A DNA stretch of 64,000 bases from Edaphochlamys debaryana. Lineage: Eukaryota; Chlorophyta; Chlorophyceae; Chlamydomonadales. The stretch covers positions 186,001-250,000 of the forward strand of contig JAEHOE010000095.1 of assembly GCA_016858145.1 (NCBI GenBank), written 5' to 3'. This document shows, one piece after another, positions 35,776 through 49,332 of this stretch. The stretch's first letter is position 1, and each line of letters opens with the position of its first letter. Position numbers and translations under genes: made by a program. Under the pieces are notes generated by a model. The model searched no databases. It had not been told where the DNA came from and worked only from the letters and a program-made list of their open reading frames with translations.

Positions 35776-38700
35776 TCACGCCAGGCCCGGGTTGCCCCTC
35801 AACTGTTCGGGCAGAGCCAGGCTGGTTGCGTAGCCCTGCAGCAGGCGCGACCCCGCCTCGAAGGACTCGAGAACGTAGTAGCGCTTCTGGAAGCCGTCCT
35901 GCGGGGAGGAAGGCAACATCGGGTATGGGCAGGTTCTTAAGCCTCTGAGGACAGTCGTCGTGCAGAGGGCGGGGAGGCGTCCTGCGGGCATTCCGGGGTG
36001 GGGTGTGGGCGGGTCTAAGGGCAGCCGTAACATGCCGCGTGTCATGTCGTCAAGAGCATGAAAGCCACGCGGAGCATGGCCGTGCCTGTCCGTACGTCTG
36101 GATCTACCTTGTACGACATCTTGGGCTGCGGCTTGAAGGGATCCAGCGGCTCCAGCGCGGCTGCCCCTGAGGCCATGTGCTGCAGCTCCCCGTAGCTGGA
36201 CAGGATGCCTGGGTGGGAAGGGGAGGAAAGGGAGGGCAGAGATGGGGTAGGGTGGGGCAGAGGGAGCCAAGCCGGTGGTACGGCAGGAGGCTAGCCGGGC
36301 AAGTCGGGCCCCTGTGCCGTACCGGTACCAGCGTTCACCCTCCCCCTCGCCAACACTTCTCTGCCCCTTCCCTTACCCGCTCCGAAGGCCTTGATGTTGT
36401 CGCCCTCGCGCACCACACCGAACTCCACCGTGTACCTGGGGGGGGGGGGGGGTCATGGCGAGCAGTTCCTGAATCGAGGGCGCACGGCAGATCAGCCGCC
36501 CCCACTCGCCCCCGCCACGTGTCCTGTGCTTTCCTCCCTTGCGCTCATCACGCCTGCTCACCAGTAGACCTTGGTGAGGTGCCAGATGGTCTTGTCGTCC
36601 GCCCCCAGCGAGGCCACCCCTATGGCCTGCACCAGGCGGGCGTAGGCGGGGTCGGCCAGGAGGGGCACGTGGCCTGGGGGGAGGTGTGTGTGGCGGGAGC
36701 GGGGAAGGGGAAGGGGGTAAGATGAGGGAAGGGAAGATAAGGGGCGGGGTAAGGGGAACGGGGGCCCCGCCACAGGCCGGCCGGTGGGCTGGTGGTGGGC
36801 AAGGGCAGCGTGGCTGGGGGTGAGAGTGCACGGACTGAGTCATTCGGGCTGAGCCGCTCGCCGCATAGAGTGTAGCGCTAGAAGGTGACGGCGTCCCGTC
36901 CCGGGCCGAGGCCAGTCCGGTACGGCATGCAGTACGTCAGCGCCGTACACCCGGCAGGTCCCACCGATGAGCTCGTGCACCACGTCCGGCTCGGGCGTGT
37001 AGCTGGGCTTGGAGGGGTGGCGCATGTACTGGGTGGAGTGGAAGTGCCTGGGGGGCACAGGGGGGTGGCGGGCAGCAGCAGCGAACACACGGGGCATGAG
37101 CAGGTTCAGGGTCGGGCAAGGGCTCAACTTCCCCAGCACGAGCCCTCTTGCCAGCCCCTTTGCCGTCTTTACACCCGCCGGCCACGCCCCTCCTGCAGCC
37201 CTACCTCCCCCATCCCTCCGTCTTTGGCCGCCCCCCTCTCCCCCCTAAGCCCTCCAAGCCCCCTCCACCTGCCCCCACCCACTTGAACGCCAGCCCCGCC
37301 AGGAAGTGCCGCGGGTGCATGAGCCCCGCCACCGGGCGGATGCTCCACCCCGTGGTCCCCTGCAGCACCGAGTTCATCTCGCTCAGCTGGGGCACCTGCG
37401 AGCGGGGGGGGGTCGTGAGGGAGGGAGGGGCCACGGGTGAGGAGTTCGTGCTTATCCTCGTGCTCGTGCTACTCCTGAGCTTGGGGATCGCATAAGGCAG
37501 CTCGCGGAGCCGGGGGAATAAGGCCCGGAAAGGCGTTGGGGCAGGGGCGCGCGGCGCACCTTGCCCGGCCGGAAGTTGAAGAGCGACAGGCAGCGCAGGT
37601 ACTCCTTGCACGCGTGCTGGGGCAACAGCTGCGGAGAGCGGGAGGGGGGGCGGACGGCGAGGGTGGGCGCCTGACGCACAAGCATGGCGCACGGCGGTGC
37701 ACCACAACCACCAATACCGCCTGCTCTACCTTTTCGACAGTGGGCCCAGCGCCAATCCTCTCCATAGCCCACCACCCCTGGAGGCCCACCACCGGCCCTC
37801 GCCTGCCTCAAGACCCCACCCATGCCCCCCACCCAGGCCCCCCACCCAGGCCCCCCACCCAGGCCCCCCACCCAGGCCCCCCACCCAGGCCTCCCACCTC
37901 GCTCAGCTCCTGCAGCACTGCGTTCCAGGTGGCCACCTCCTCAGCCGAGTACTCCACATCGGGGATGGGCGCGCCACTGCCCGAATCGAAGACCGATATG
38001 TGGGAGTGGGGAAACGGCAAAGCACAGTAAGTCAACACATGCTTAAGCAGGTTGAGTGCCGTTTGGCTCGAGTGTCAAGAGCCTATGTAGTGTTAGCTGT
38101 AGTGCCAGCTAAGGAACGGAGATAAGCTGTGGGCTGTGGGGGCTCAAGCAGGACAGCGGAGGGGGCGCTCACATTTTGTGCGCCTTGGCCATCTCCCCCA
38201 GCATCACGCGCCGCCGCTTGTACTGCTCGTCGTGGAAGCCCGGGTGGTCCTCCGCCAGGTCGGCGCCAAAGCCCAGGATCTGGGGAGCAGAGCCATAAGG
38301 TGGGGGAGGGGAGAATAATTGGTGTCCTTGAGTTGTGCGCAAGGTGGGGGGCGGAGGGGGGCGGCGACGGCCCCGGGCAGGGACAGCCCCAGGTCCCTGG
38401 GGAGCCGGAGCTGGAGGCCACGAAGTTCAAGCGTCGGAGGCACGAAGGCACGAGGGAGCGAGGGCCCGACTCGCGCGACCTCACCTGGCCGTTGTCGACC
38501 TCGTAGATACTAGTTATGTGCGTCGGCGGTGCGGTCGTGGTCTGGGCCCCTGCAAGCGAAAGTAGTCGCGGATGTTGCGCGGCTCAACGTGACGTCTTCA
38601 ACTCCCCACTTGCCAAGGCGCGCAGAGGGCGGCCATACCTGCAGCACCTGCTCCCGCCAGCACGCCACGCTCGAGAAGGACCTGGCGTTGCAGCGGGGTT

Positions 38701-38810
38701 CTGTGCGGACAGAGCCGGGGCACCAGTCGCGATGCCGCTGGGCCCACGCGAGCTCTTGCCGAGCTCCCGACGCAGGGATTGGAGCCCTGAACAAAGCCCA
38801 GGACTGCCAT
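35776..38810 (-). CDS. PAH: Phenylalanine 4-hydroxylase (biopterin/folate-type aromatic amino acid hydroxylase)
   Basis: Eleven exons (38810-38639, 38549-38485, 38279-38173, 37976-37898, 37628-37560, 37395-37283, 37047-36965, 36673-36562, 36435-36377, 36208-36108, 35898-35776) give 360 aa. It hydroxylates phenylalanine to tyrosine using a pterin or, in plants and algae, a folate cofactor. The core is clear: [65 protein letters not shown] with the two iron-ligand histidines, and [10 protein letters not shown] with the ligand glutamate. The first exon ([20 protein letters not shown]..) looks like a chloroplast transit peptide, agreeing with plastid PAH in algae and mosses. The N-terminal ACT regulatory domain of animal enzymes is absent. 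Start at 38810 is the ATG whose exon joins in phase. Confidence 0.92.
37825..37895. repeat. 12-bp intronic tandem repeat (CAGGCCCCCCAC)n
   Basis: About six copies of CAGGCCCCCCAC in PAH intron 4, running up to the exon-4 donor. Confidence 0.85.
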
Positions 38811-39210
38811 CCTCGGGGCTGGGCGACCGCGCCCGAGTGAGATGGCAGGGTCGCGACTCCTCAGTGTCCGAGTCAGCTGTCCCACTCCTTAACTTGGGCT
38901 GGGTAGCTGGATACAGCGACTGGCGTTGCGGTTGTTGGAAAGCGTGCGAGTTTGTGGCCGGTCGAAAGCCCTGGCGCCAAGTCCGCTCGAAACGCTCGCG
39001 CGCTCTGCACCGTGAGCTCGTATCGCGCACGACCTGTGAAGCAGAAGTGCTTCTTAAGCCAAGACGCCGATACCCGCTGCAGCGGGTCAACTTCTCGCCT
39101 TCTCGACTCCACCGGCACCGTCACGCCGCGTCAAAGTGCCGTACGCCACGAACCCTACGCCTTTCCCCGCCGCCCCCGCTCCCCTGCTGCCCCCAACTCC
39201 TGCGAAGCTA

Positions 39211-42200
39211 TCACGCTCCCGACCGTGACGCCAAGCTCCGCACCGGCACGCCGTAGCACACGGGCGCCGCTCCAATGAGGTGCGGCAGCTTGCAGGCCGC
39301 GCGGCTGCACGCCACCGCCCTTCCTAGTGCTACCATCCCACGGCCCTCCTCAGCGGCCTCTGCCCCGCTCCCGGCCTCGCCCCTGCACCCCAGCCAGGAC
39401 CGCATCAGCGCCGCTGCGTATCGGTCGATGTCGCGGTCCGTCACGTCCCACAGGTTGGCCACAACGGCTGGCGAACCTGCAACGCCAAGGCGGGGGCACG
39501 GTTATGCAGATGGGTGCTAAAGGTGTACGGTTATGCAGATGGGTGCTGAAGGTGTATGTACACACAGGGCCAGGAGCCAAAACGGGGCGAGAAAGACACG
39601 ATGCGCATGTGAGCCGTGGGCCGTGGGCCGTGGCCTGTCGCTAGCCGCAGCACGCAGATAAGGGATGTCAGAGGTCAGCAAAGCTCCCGTGCCACCACGC
39701 GCCCTGCCCTGCCCGGCCCACCTGCCACCAGGTACGCTGCCGCCGCCCCCGCCGGGTCGTAGGCCCCGTGCAGGCGCAGGCGGCCACTGCTGCAGCCCAT
39801 GAGCAGGCCAAGGGCGCAGCGGGGCAGGCGCCGCAGCGCCGGTAGCGGCAGGAACTGCTCGCCCGAGCCGTGGCCGAAGTATAGGAACAGGTCGGAGGCC
39901 TGCAGCGCCGACAGCAGCGTCTTGCCGCTCGGCCGCTGGCCCACCAGGCCCTGCGCCCAGCGCGCGGAAAGGGAGGGACGAAAGGGCAAGGTGCAAACAA
40001 GGCGGTGTCACATGTGGAGAGACGAGGGAGAGACAGGGTGCAGTCAAGGAGCGGTGAGGAAGCGTGGAAGACCGACGAGGCCACGATACGGGATAGGTGG
40101 CTGAGAGCAGGATACGGGTAGCGCATCAGGCGCCAGGCAGGCTCTCGGGCAGACTGACACGTACCTGCCAACAGGGCTGCGCCTCGAGCAGGGGCTGGAA
40201 GGTGGCCTGCGTCTCCGCCAGGTCGCCGCCGGGGTTGAGGACGTAGTAGGCCGAGGGCGGTTGGGGCCCTGCGGAGGCGGCCTGGCTCGACTCCTGCGCT
40301 GCGGCCGCGGCCGCTGCGGCGGCGGCTTTACCGCCGCGCTTGCTGCCAGCCCGCGAGCCCGCGGTCGCTGTCGTGGCAGCTACGCTGGCAGCGGCGAAGG
40401 TGCTAGTGGATGCCGTTGAGGGCTGTGGCTGCAAAGCGTCTGAGGTTGCGGCAGCGGCGGCGGCGGCGCCACAGGCCAGGGGCAGGCTGAGGATGCGGTA
40501 CAGGGCGTGGCCTCGGCAACCCGGCAAGCTCTCCCAGGGCAGGGCGTGCAGGGTGGGGCTGAGCGCCAGGAGCACAGCGCCCTCAGGCGCGGCCCCGGGC
40601 GCCCGGGCGCTGGCGCCAGAGCAGCCACCGCTGCCGTCAGCCCCGGTAGCTGTGGGCCCGCTGGCGCTCCCAAGCGACATTGAGGAAGCGCTGGACGTTG
40701 GTGCGGCCTCGTCAACCTGCATCCGCTGGGGCTCGGCCTTGGGTGCCTCCGCGGCGGCTGCAGCGGCGGCGCGGCCGCGCGTGGGCGCGGCGCGGGTGGC
40801 GGCGCCCCGTGCCGATCCTCGAGCTGTTGTCGTACTGGTGGTGGCGGCGGACCTGGAAGTGGCGCAATGTGTTCTGGGTTCATGCAGGGAACAGAAAACC
40901 TCAACCTCCGCGCACGCGCTTGTGTATACGATCAGCGCTTTGGTTTTGCATTCCATCAGCCAAGCCCAGAACCAATTGGCGCTAATCCTCCTCACCCGAG
41001 GGGCTCAGCCTGCATGGCCGCCATCCGAGGCGCCCGCCGGCCCGTGGCACCTGCCGCAGCTCTGGCAGCTGCTGGCGCCGCGCTCTCGGCCTCAGCCGGT
41101 GCGTTCTCATCCGCCACCACGCTGGGTGCAGCACGACGAGATGCGGCGGCGGTGGGCTGGGCGCGTGCGGCCCCCGGCCTTGCCCGCGCACTGCTTGCCG
41201 CCGGTCCCGCGGCTGAGCGCGCCCTCAGGCCAGGCGCCGCTGCAGGCCGGGACGGGGCGGCCGCCACCTCCGCCTCCGGCTCTGGCGTAGGCGAAGCCGC
41301 CTGCCCGCTCTCCGCCTCGCTCTCTGCTGCCACCTTCATCAGCTGCACCCTCGCTCCAGCCTCCGCGGCCAGCAGCTCCGTCGCCAGCGCACCGACCGCA
41401 GCGGCGTCCGCGGGGCGCCCAGCCATGCCACACAGCGCAGCGAGCATGGCCTCCGCATCGCCGCTCTTGAGGTGCTGCATGTGTCCTAGGGCCAACGCCA
41501 CGAGCTCCGTTGCCACGCTCCCCGAGGGACACACACCGGTTTCCCGTCCATCGCCGCCCCAGGACGCAGGGCCATTGGGCTCTGCATGGGCCGATGCGGT
41601 GAACAGGGCGGGCAGGTGCTCCGGGGTGAAGCTGGCGGCCGCTGAGAGCAGGACCTCCCGGTGGCTGGCGGGGACGGTGGGCAGCAGCAGGCAGCGCCAG
41701 GGGCCCAGGCAGCGCTCGTCGAGGTCTCCCAGCAGCGACTGAACGCCCTGGTCCAGAGCTGTGCGCGCCTACAGGCATCAGAGAGACAACATGCGTGAGG
41801 AGCCAGGAGGCTGCGCACTTCAATGGCCACCAAGGTCCAGCATGCTACAGGCCAAGCACGTCACGGTGCGCTCGGCAGAGCAGCAGGCAGAGCAGCATCC
41901 ATGCGGAGCCCCCACACACCTTCCACCACTTGGTCTTGGCGCTCTGCGACTGCGCCGCGTCTTGGTCCAGACGCATGCTGTCGCCGCTCTCCTCCAGCAG
42001 GCCCCGCAGCCGCCCCAGCAGGCCGTCCAGAGCGGCGCTGGGGCCGGGGCCGGGGGTGGAGCTTGGGTTTGTGCTGGGGCGGCCGGTGGTTGCCTCGCTG
42101 CTGGACAGAGCCACCAGGAGGGGCGCTGCGCCCCGAGCGATGCGGCCGAGCAAGAGCTGGTCGGCTGTTGTGACGGGCGGGGAACAGGCAGGGTCGACAG

Positions 42201-45200
42201 CGGGGGGGTCAGCATCGTACATGTTGGGTGGAGCAGAGTGGGCGCGTAGTCGGAAAGCCTGGGCAAGAGCGGGACTCATCCTCACCATCCTGCACGACCG
42301 CAGCCACGGCCGTCCCTGGAGGGAGCATGCCCAGGCACTGCTCCAGCCATGCCGCCGCGCCCTCCTCCAGAGCTGCCAAGTCAACTCCGCCGCCGCCAGC
42401 CGTACACCTGCCGCCACACAGCCCCGCCACCAGCCGCAACGCTGCCTCCCGCGGGCCGCTGCCCGCCACCTCCTCCGCCGCGCTCGCTTCTCCGTCACCA
42501 GCACCGGAGCGGGAGCTCAAGGCCTCCGCCGCCCCTGGCCCTGCCCCGGCCGCGAACTGCGAGCGCAGCCGCAATTGGCGGTGCATGGCCTGCTGTTGGC
42601 CGTACGACAGGCCCTGGCCGAGCTGGAGGAACATGGCGGCGGCGCTGGGCAGGCCCAGGGCCATGCAGGCGCGCAGCAGCTGCCGGCAGGCGTGGGCGGC
42701 GGCCAGCGGCAGCTGCCAGCAGACATGGAGCGCGACGAGCAGGTTGAGCAGGCTGGCGGCGTGGGGCGGTGGGGTACCGGCTGTCGGAGCGTGGGCATCC
42801 TCCATGGCAACGTCGGCGGCCTTGGGGGCCGCCTTGGCACGGCCGCCGGCTTTGGCGCGTCCTCCTGTGGGTAAGAGCGGGAGGGGTTTGTCAGGAAGGC
42901 TGGGGTGGGAATCCAAGTCAGCAAGAGCGACACTTGAAGGAAGTGTAGCAGCAGCAGCAGCAACGGTAGCAGCAGCGACCCTCACCCTTCTTGCTGGCCT
43001 GGTCGGGCCGCCGGCCGTCGTCTTCACCGTCGCCCGCGCCGCGTGCAGTGCAGTTGGACACATCTGACAGCGCCGCTCCCGCCACCACGTCATGACGAGC
43101 GCCTAGGCCCACCACGTGCACGCCGCTGCCGCCCTCACAGCCGCTGCCACTGCTGGCCAGCACAGGGCTGCTGGCCAAAGCCTGGTGGGTGAGGAGCAGG
43201 CCCTGGTCCACTGGCCAGCAGGCCTGCGGGCCGTGGGGCCCGGCATCCTGCAGTAGCTGGTCCAGGGCCCGGCCCAGCACTATCCCGGCGTCGCGGCGCT
43301 GGCCCTGCCGGAGCAGCCCCTCGGCCTGAAGCCGAGCGAGCTGGCACCGCAGCGACACGGCCATCCAGCGCAGGGCGCCCAGCGTGCCGTTGTCGCCGGT
43401 GCCGGGGCCATCGCAGGTGCCTGAAGCCGAGGCCGCGAGCACGGCCTCGCAGGCAGCGAGGCCCCGAGCGCAGGGCTCGTCGGCGTCTGCCCAGCGCTGA
43501 TCGGCCAGGGCCAGCCTTGCTGTGGCTGCATCCACGTGGACCCGCAGAAGCTGCATGTCCGGTGATGCCACGCTGCCGCTAGCGCTGCTAACGCGCTCCA
43601 GCGCCTCGTCGGCTGCGTCCACGTGAGTCTGGGCAGCGGTTGCGTCGCCCCGGCGGCAGGCCAGGTCGGCGAGGTGGCAGGCGCACAGCGCCTGCACGCC
43701 GGCCGCACCGAACGCCGCCGCGGTCCGCTCGCACTCCTTCCACAGGCACGCCGCGTCCTCGCAGCAGCCCGCGGCCTCGAACACGCGCGCCGCCTGGTGC
43801 AGGGAGGCCAGGTGCGAAGCCGCAATGGCCCACGCCAGCCCCGCGCCAATCCCTGGCGTGCGCTGCGAGCCTTGGCCAGACGCTGCCGCGCCGGTGCTGG
43901 CACCCGCTGTCGTCGAGCTGGCTCCAGTGGGGATGAACTCGTCCTGTGCCTCCTCCTCCGACTGGGCGTAGTCCTGAGCGCTGGACGCCGCGCCCGCCTG
44001 TACGGCCGCCGCAGCCGCCTCCGCCGGGCTCAAGTCAGCTGCCTCCGTTTCCGCGGCAGTCGAGTCGCCGGGTGCCAAAACGCCGGGCGTGCCTTCCACG
44101 AGGGACACGAGCGCGCAGGTGACGCGCAGGGCCTCCTGGGAGTGTGCGTAGGCGCGGGCTGTGTCGCCGGATCGCAGGTAGGCCGCCGCTGCAAGCTGGT
44201 GGCACTGCCCCCGCAGCAGCAGCGGCGCGGGGCCGCGGCGCAGGAAGGCGCTGCGCTCCAGCTCCGAGGCGCAGGCGTCCGCCGCTGCAGCGACGGCGCC
44301 ATGGTCGAGGACATCGCTGGCGTCCCTGCGGCGGCATGGAGAGGCGGAGGGTGCGGCGCAACGCTTTGGTCGTGTCATCCGGGCTGACTTGCTGCGCTTC
44401 CATAGCAAGGGTGGCATGAAGAGGGTTGAGCTGGGACCTTCGCTGGGCTTCAAAGGGGCGGCACGGCACAAGGCACAATCACGCCGGATCGGAGCTCACC
44501 GCAGGGGCCGCGTCAGCTGCAGTACGTCAGCCAGCTTGCTGTGCTCGGGCGCGGCCATGGCCTGACCCAGGGGCGGCAGGGGCTCCGGCACCAGTGCCCA
44601 AGACAAGCCGGTGGCGGAGGGGAGCGTGGCGCAGAGCATGTAGGCGTGCTGCTCGCGCACCTTGACCTGAGGCCGGGGCAGGGGCGGGTCATTCTTGCGG
44701 GCTTCGCCCTAAGTGGAGACTGAGATGAAGAGAGTGAGGTGGGTTGACGACTGTTGCTGATGTGGGTCAGGGGTATGAATTCTTCCCAGCGTCCTCACCC
44801 CAATTGCAGTGGGACTGACAAAAAGCAGAATGAGATGGCGTCCATCTTAACGCACCTGGTTGCTGAGGGCGGCCGTCAGGCGCCACACGGCCTCGCGGCA
44901 CCGTGCCGCCTCGGCGGGGTGGCCGCAGGCGCGCAGGTGCAGCAGCTGCTGGGCCTGCAGGGCGGCGTGCAGGGTAGCCTGCGGCATACGCAGGCTGGGC
45001 GCCGAGGCCGCATCCGCGGGGACCAGCCGGGCCCAGAGGTCCACGGCCCGAGACACGTGCCGTACCGCCTCAGCGCTGGCCTGTGGGGGCGAAAGTGGGG
45101 CAGGTATGCAAGCGTTCCGTCCTGGGTCCTAGCTTGTAAACAGCAGCGCATGGTCGTTATGGCTCGGACTCCCTACAAACAGCCATGTGCATCGGGAACT

Positions 45201-48200
45201 CTTATTACGCAAGCTTTTTATGCGAGTTTCGAGCTGACCTACCTCGGGAGCCTGATTTGACAGCTGCTGCGCGAGGCACACGCCCAGCTGCGCGTGCGCC
45301 AGCGCCGCTGAGTCCAGCAGCCCCCGAAGCTCCTCGTCCCCATCTTCCCGCTCGGTGCCTGTCGAGGACGCCAGCTGGCCGTCGAGCAGCTCGCAAGCGG
45401 CCCTCAAGTCCGCCGCTTGGGCCCCTAGGCTGGCGTTAGAGACCAGCGCGCGGACCAGCAGGGCCCGTGCGTGCCGAACTGGGTTGGCACGAGAACCGCT
45501 GTTCAGCACGCTGCCCAGAGCCCCTGCGACAAGGAAAGAGACGGCCAGTGAGCTTCGCAAGTCCCCTACACGAGAGCGCCCCGTCCATCGGTGCCTCAGT
45601 AGCCCGGCCAGCCACCCACCTAGCACGGACGCCATGTGGGTCTCCTGCAGGCCGGCCTCCTCGCGCCGCTTGCCCTCCTCCGCCGCCAAGTCTAGGTCGA
45701 GTACAGCGTAGCAGTCCAAGCAGTCTAGAAGTCCAGGCGGGCCCCGCCCGGACAGCGCAGCCTCCACGAGCTCCTGCAGTAAGCTTCGCAGTGCCGCCGC
45801 TCCTGTCCGTGCCCCAGCACCCACGCCGGCGGTGGTCCGGCCTCCAGCACCTGCCACGCCGCCTGCAGCCGAGGCCGCGGCGGAGGCTGCGTGGGACGGG
45901 GCGTCGGCGGGCGGTTCCTGTTGCGCCTCAGCTTGCAGACGCTGCAGTCGCCCGCCGCGGCGCGGCGCTTTGCACGGTGCGGCGGGGCCGGCGGAGGCAG
46001 CGGGTGCGGGAGTGCTGGGCACCGTGGGTTGCGGCGGCGGCGCCTCGGCAGGCACGGACGCCTTGGCACCATCCATGCTGGACCGCACGTGCAGCTTGAT
46101 GATTGAGGCCACGTGGGCGGGCTGGCCCCCGTGTACCTGCAGTAGCACGAGCACGGAACTGCATTAGGATGATGCAATACATCGCTGCTCGCCATACACC
46201 AGGGCGGGCCGGGTTCAGCTCCAAGGAAGCTCCCGTGCACAGCAAGCTGGTCAGAGCCACACCTGGTGGAGGGACATGACGTAACCAGCGGCGGCCTGCG
46301 CGGCCCCCACGTGGTCGTCCAGCTGCTGGAGGGCTGCCACGTGGGCCTTGCACTTCTTGACCAACTGCGCCACGTCAACCGCCGCAACTGAGCCCGGTGC
46401 CGCTGGAACGTTGCTGTGGGAGGCTGCCGTGAGCTGGCGAGCGCGCAGGAGCGCAAGGTCCGCTGCCAGCTGCAGCAGCTCGGCCGCAGGCGCCGTGTGC
46501 TGGGCTTGCAGCAAGTCCAGCCCTGCATGAAGCGGTTGCAAGCGACCAAGGGGCATCGGTTAGCGCAAGCGGCATCCCTGGTCTGGACATGGATGAGCAG
46601 TGCTCTCGTCGGCTAGTGTGCACTGCGTACGGTACCAGTACCTGCGTTTCCGAGCGACGCCGACAGGCTCTGCAGGTGCGTGGCCGAGACCGACTCCTCA
46701 GGGCTGCGGCCGGGGACCGCGGCCTGCAGCACTCGTCGCAGCAGCCCGGTGGCTCGGGCCATGTCCTCCTGCAGCCCAGCCAGCTGGCCCCTGCTGGTGC
46801 GGTGAGAGGCCAGCAGCCGCGCCGCTAGGGCGGCGGCGGAACAGCCACTGGGCGCCATCTGCGGTGTTCAGGCGCGAGGTATGGGCGTCAGGTCAGGCGG
46901 AGCGGTGCAGAACATTCAGATTGCATGCCGCAACTGGGAAGGGATGGGATGGGGGCTGGGAAAAGGGGTAGACGGTTAAAGGCAGGAGGCAGATGTGCTT
47001 ACCGTGTCCGCGCTCGAGCGGTTTTCCAGCAGGTGGATGCAGTCGGCGGCTAGCACCTCCATGCAGTCCGCCAGTGCCGGCAGGTGGCCCCCTGCAGGAG
47101 AAACCCGGGGGGTAGCAGCAAAGCACTGGTCAGCACCATCATACGAACCCAGCCTTGGCGGTCAAGGGCCTGTGAACCAAGCCGGAAGCGCTTGAAGTCC
47201 CCAGGTTGCCCCGCCTTGCTCGCACCTGCCGCCTGGGGCGTGTTGAGCAGCTGCTGTAGCACCCCCGAGACGGAGGTCCTCAGAGCGTCGAGGCAGCACC
47301 AGCGCACCCACGCACTCTCCGTCGCCGATGTCGAGCCGGTGAGGGCTGCGGCCGCACCACTCAGCTCAGCCAGTAGCTTTGGCAGGGTACCAGTCGCGCC
47401 CGTCACACCGCTCCGCAGATGGAGAGCAGCCCGCATCACCACCGCGAGCGGGGTCCTTCCCAGCGGCCTGAGGGACAAGGCCGACACAAACCATGCAGCA
47501 ACTTACTGACACGAAGTGGGTCAGCCCTTTGTCCCCTCATAGGCCCCTAGCAACTGCAGCTTCCGTGCAGAGCACTGCCCCGTTCTTGCCTGGGCAAGTC
47601 CAGGTCGAGGGTAGGAGCCCGCTTCTGGGCGAGCATTGAGGCCAGCTGATGGAGGAGGGTGGCCAGCGCATCGGGCAGGGAGCCTGCAGGAAGGAAAAAC
47701 CAACCATGTCAGCGCCCATCGAGCACCCGCCGCGCACGGTCGCGATTTGCACACGTGAGCTTGCTATCCTCTCAGCGATCCCCGAGCCCCACCCTGCGCA
47801 TCTAGCTGCCCCGCCAGAGCCTCGCACAGGTGGGCTTGGCACGCTTCGGTTGACGCCGCAGCCAGGTCCACCAGGACCTGCAGCCAAGAGTCAACAGGCA
47901 TGATGGGCGATGTGACCAGGGCCCGCTACATGGCCCAAACCATGGCTCTCGGCCCTTCCGCGTCTGCTGCGGCCAGGACAAGTTCCCAGGGACACGCCGC
48001 ACCTGCTCGACTGCCTGCTCTTGTCGGCAGATGCCCCCGCAGGCCACGAGCACGCTGAGCTGCTCCGCCACCCCCGCAGTGCCTAGGCTTTCGCCGACAG
48101 CAGGCAACCGCAGCAGCTCGACAACCTGGGGCGAGGAGAGATAAATTGGACCGCCTCAGTCACAACGCCCTGTCAAGTTGCCGCAGCAGTTGTGAGAGCC

Positions 48201-49024
48201 CCGCTTCGGACCTCAGTAGTCGGGGGCACGCCCGGCCCAGACCCACCTTGCCCAGGCACTTGACGACCGCCATCATCCGCTTGGCCGCTTCGCCTGGCAG
48301 CGCCGCGTCCCTGCAGGCGGACCAGAACTTTGGTATGTGAGGATCGCCAGCAGAGGGCCGTCTGCACCCGCTCATGTGCAGGGGAAGGACGCGTCGGGCC
48401 ACCCTCTGCCTGCCCCTGGCAGACCCTCGGGGTGCTCCTCCCGCACCTGGCCAGCGCCAGGAGTTCGTCCAGGGGCTTGCAGACGCTCGCCCACAAGCTG
48501 CCTGCGTTCCGGCCTTTCGGCTGCACGAGCTCGCAGTAGCAGACGAGGAGGTTGGTGACGGCCGCGATATGCAAGTCGCCAGGTCCCTCCGCCGTGCCTG
48601 GCCCCGTTGCCACCGAGGCGTGGAGCACGCGTCCCTGGGAGAGGGCGTGCTGGTACAGGCCTGCTGCGACAAGCTTCCGCACAAAGCTGTACCGCTGCGT
48701 ATCGAGCTCATGGCGGGAGGCCTTCATGACTGGGCGCAAGCAGTCCAGCGCGTCGAGCGCCAGGCAGAGCGCATCCCCCAGGACATTGAGGGTCGCTGTA
48801 TCCACATCAGCGCCCAAGCGACCTCCGATGCCCTTCACCAGACCAGTCACAAGCGGTCCGTGCACCCGGGCTATAGGACGTAGCGCTTCCACGCTTGCAG
48901 ACGCGCCGAATGCCTTGAGCGGCTCAAGGAGCACCCGGGCGCCTTCCAGCGCTTCTGCGAGCTCCGTAGCATCGCAGCTACTCGTTAGCACCTCAAGCAG
49001 CGCCGTTCCTTCTCTCTGGGACAT
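39211..49024 (-). CDS. ESP1: Separase (sister-chromatid-separating cysteine protease)
   Basis: Twenty minus-strand exons give an exactly open 2364-aa frame: 49024-48447, 48310-48247, 48125-48003, 47877-47793, 47683-47590, 47467-47226, 47091-47003, 46858-46642, 46522-46263, 46136-45620, 45523-45243, 45080-44856, 44708-44500, 44325-42986, 42865-42296, 42164-41920, 41768-40996, 40852-40165, 39950-39722 and 39476-39211. Separase cleaves cohesin at anaphase. The clan CD catalytic dyad is intact: His in LFLYFGHGSGEQ (about residue 2227) and Cys in LLMGCSSGR (about 2253). Supporting motifs are LHALPWESLPGCR, YYVLNPGGDL, VVANLWDVTDRDIDR and LPHLIGAAPVCYGVP. The long N-terminal region is helical, TPR-like. 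An Ala-rich insertion lies just before the protease core. Exon 5 ends at a GC donor (CCCAG|GCAAGA, 47589). Confidence 0.93.
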
Positions 49025-49332
49025 TGCTGTCGACGGGCTGTCAGCTGCGTTCGTCCTCTCTGCGAGCCATAGCGCAAGCTTGTATCTGCTTGTGCTAGCA
49101 CAAGTATGTCCCACACAAGCATGCCTCAGGACAAATTAGCGAGGCTGGTCAAAAGACCACTGGATCGCAAAGTTACGTCGCTCCATGCAATAGCTCGCCC
49201 GAGGCCTACCGCGCAGAACCAGCGCCGCTAGCTTACACGCATAGCGTAGACAGACTCATATTGAGCAAATTAAACAGGCTTGACCCGCAACACCAATTGC
49301 CGGGGGCCGCGGCCCACACCCACGCGACCAAC
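49025..49332. promoter_or_regulatory. Bidirectional promoter interval, separase / DNAAF1
   Basis: Only 308 bp separate the divergent start codons of separase (-) and DNAAF1 (+), so both promoters and leaders must fit here. I see no clear TATA box. Confidence 0.6.
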
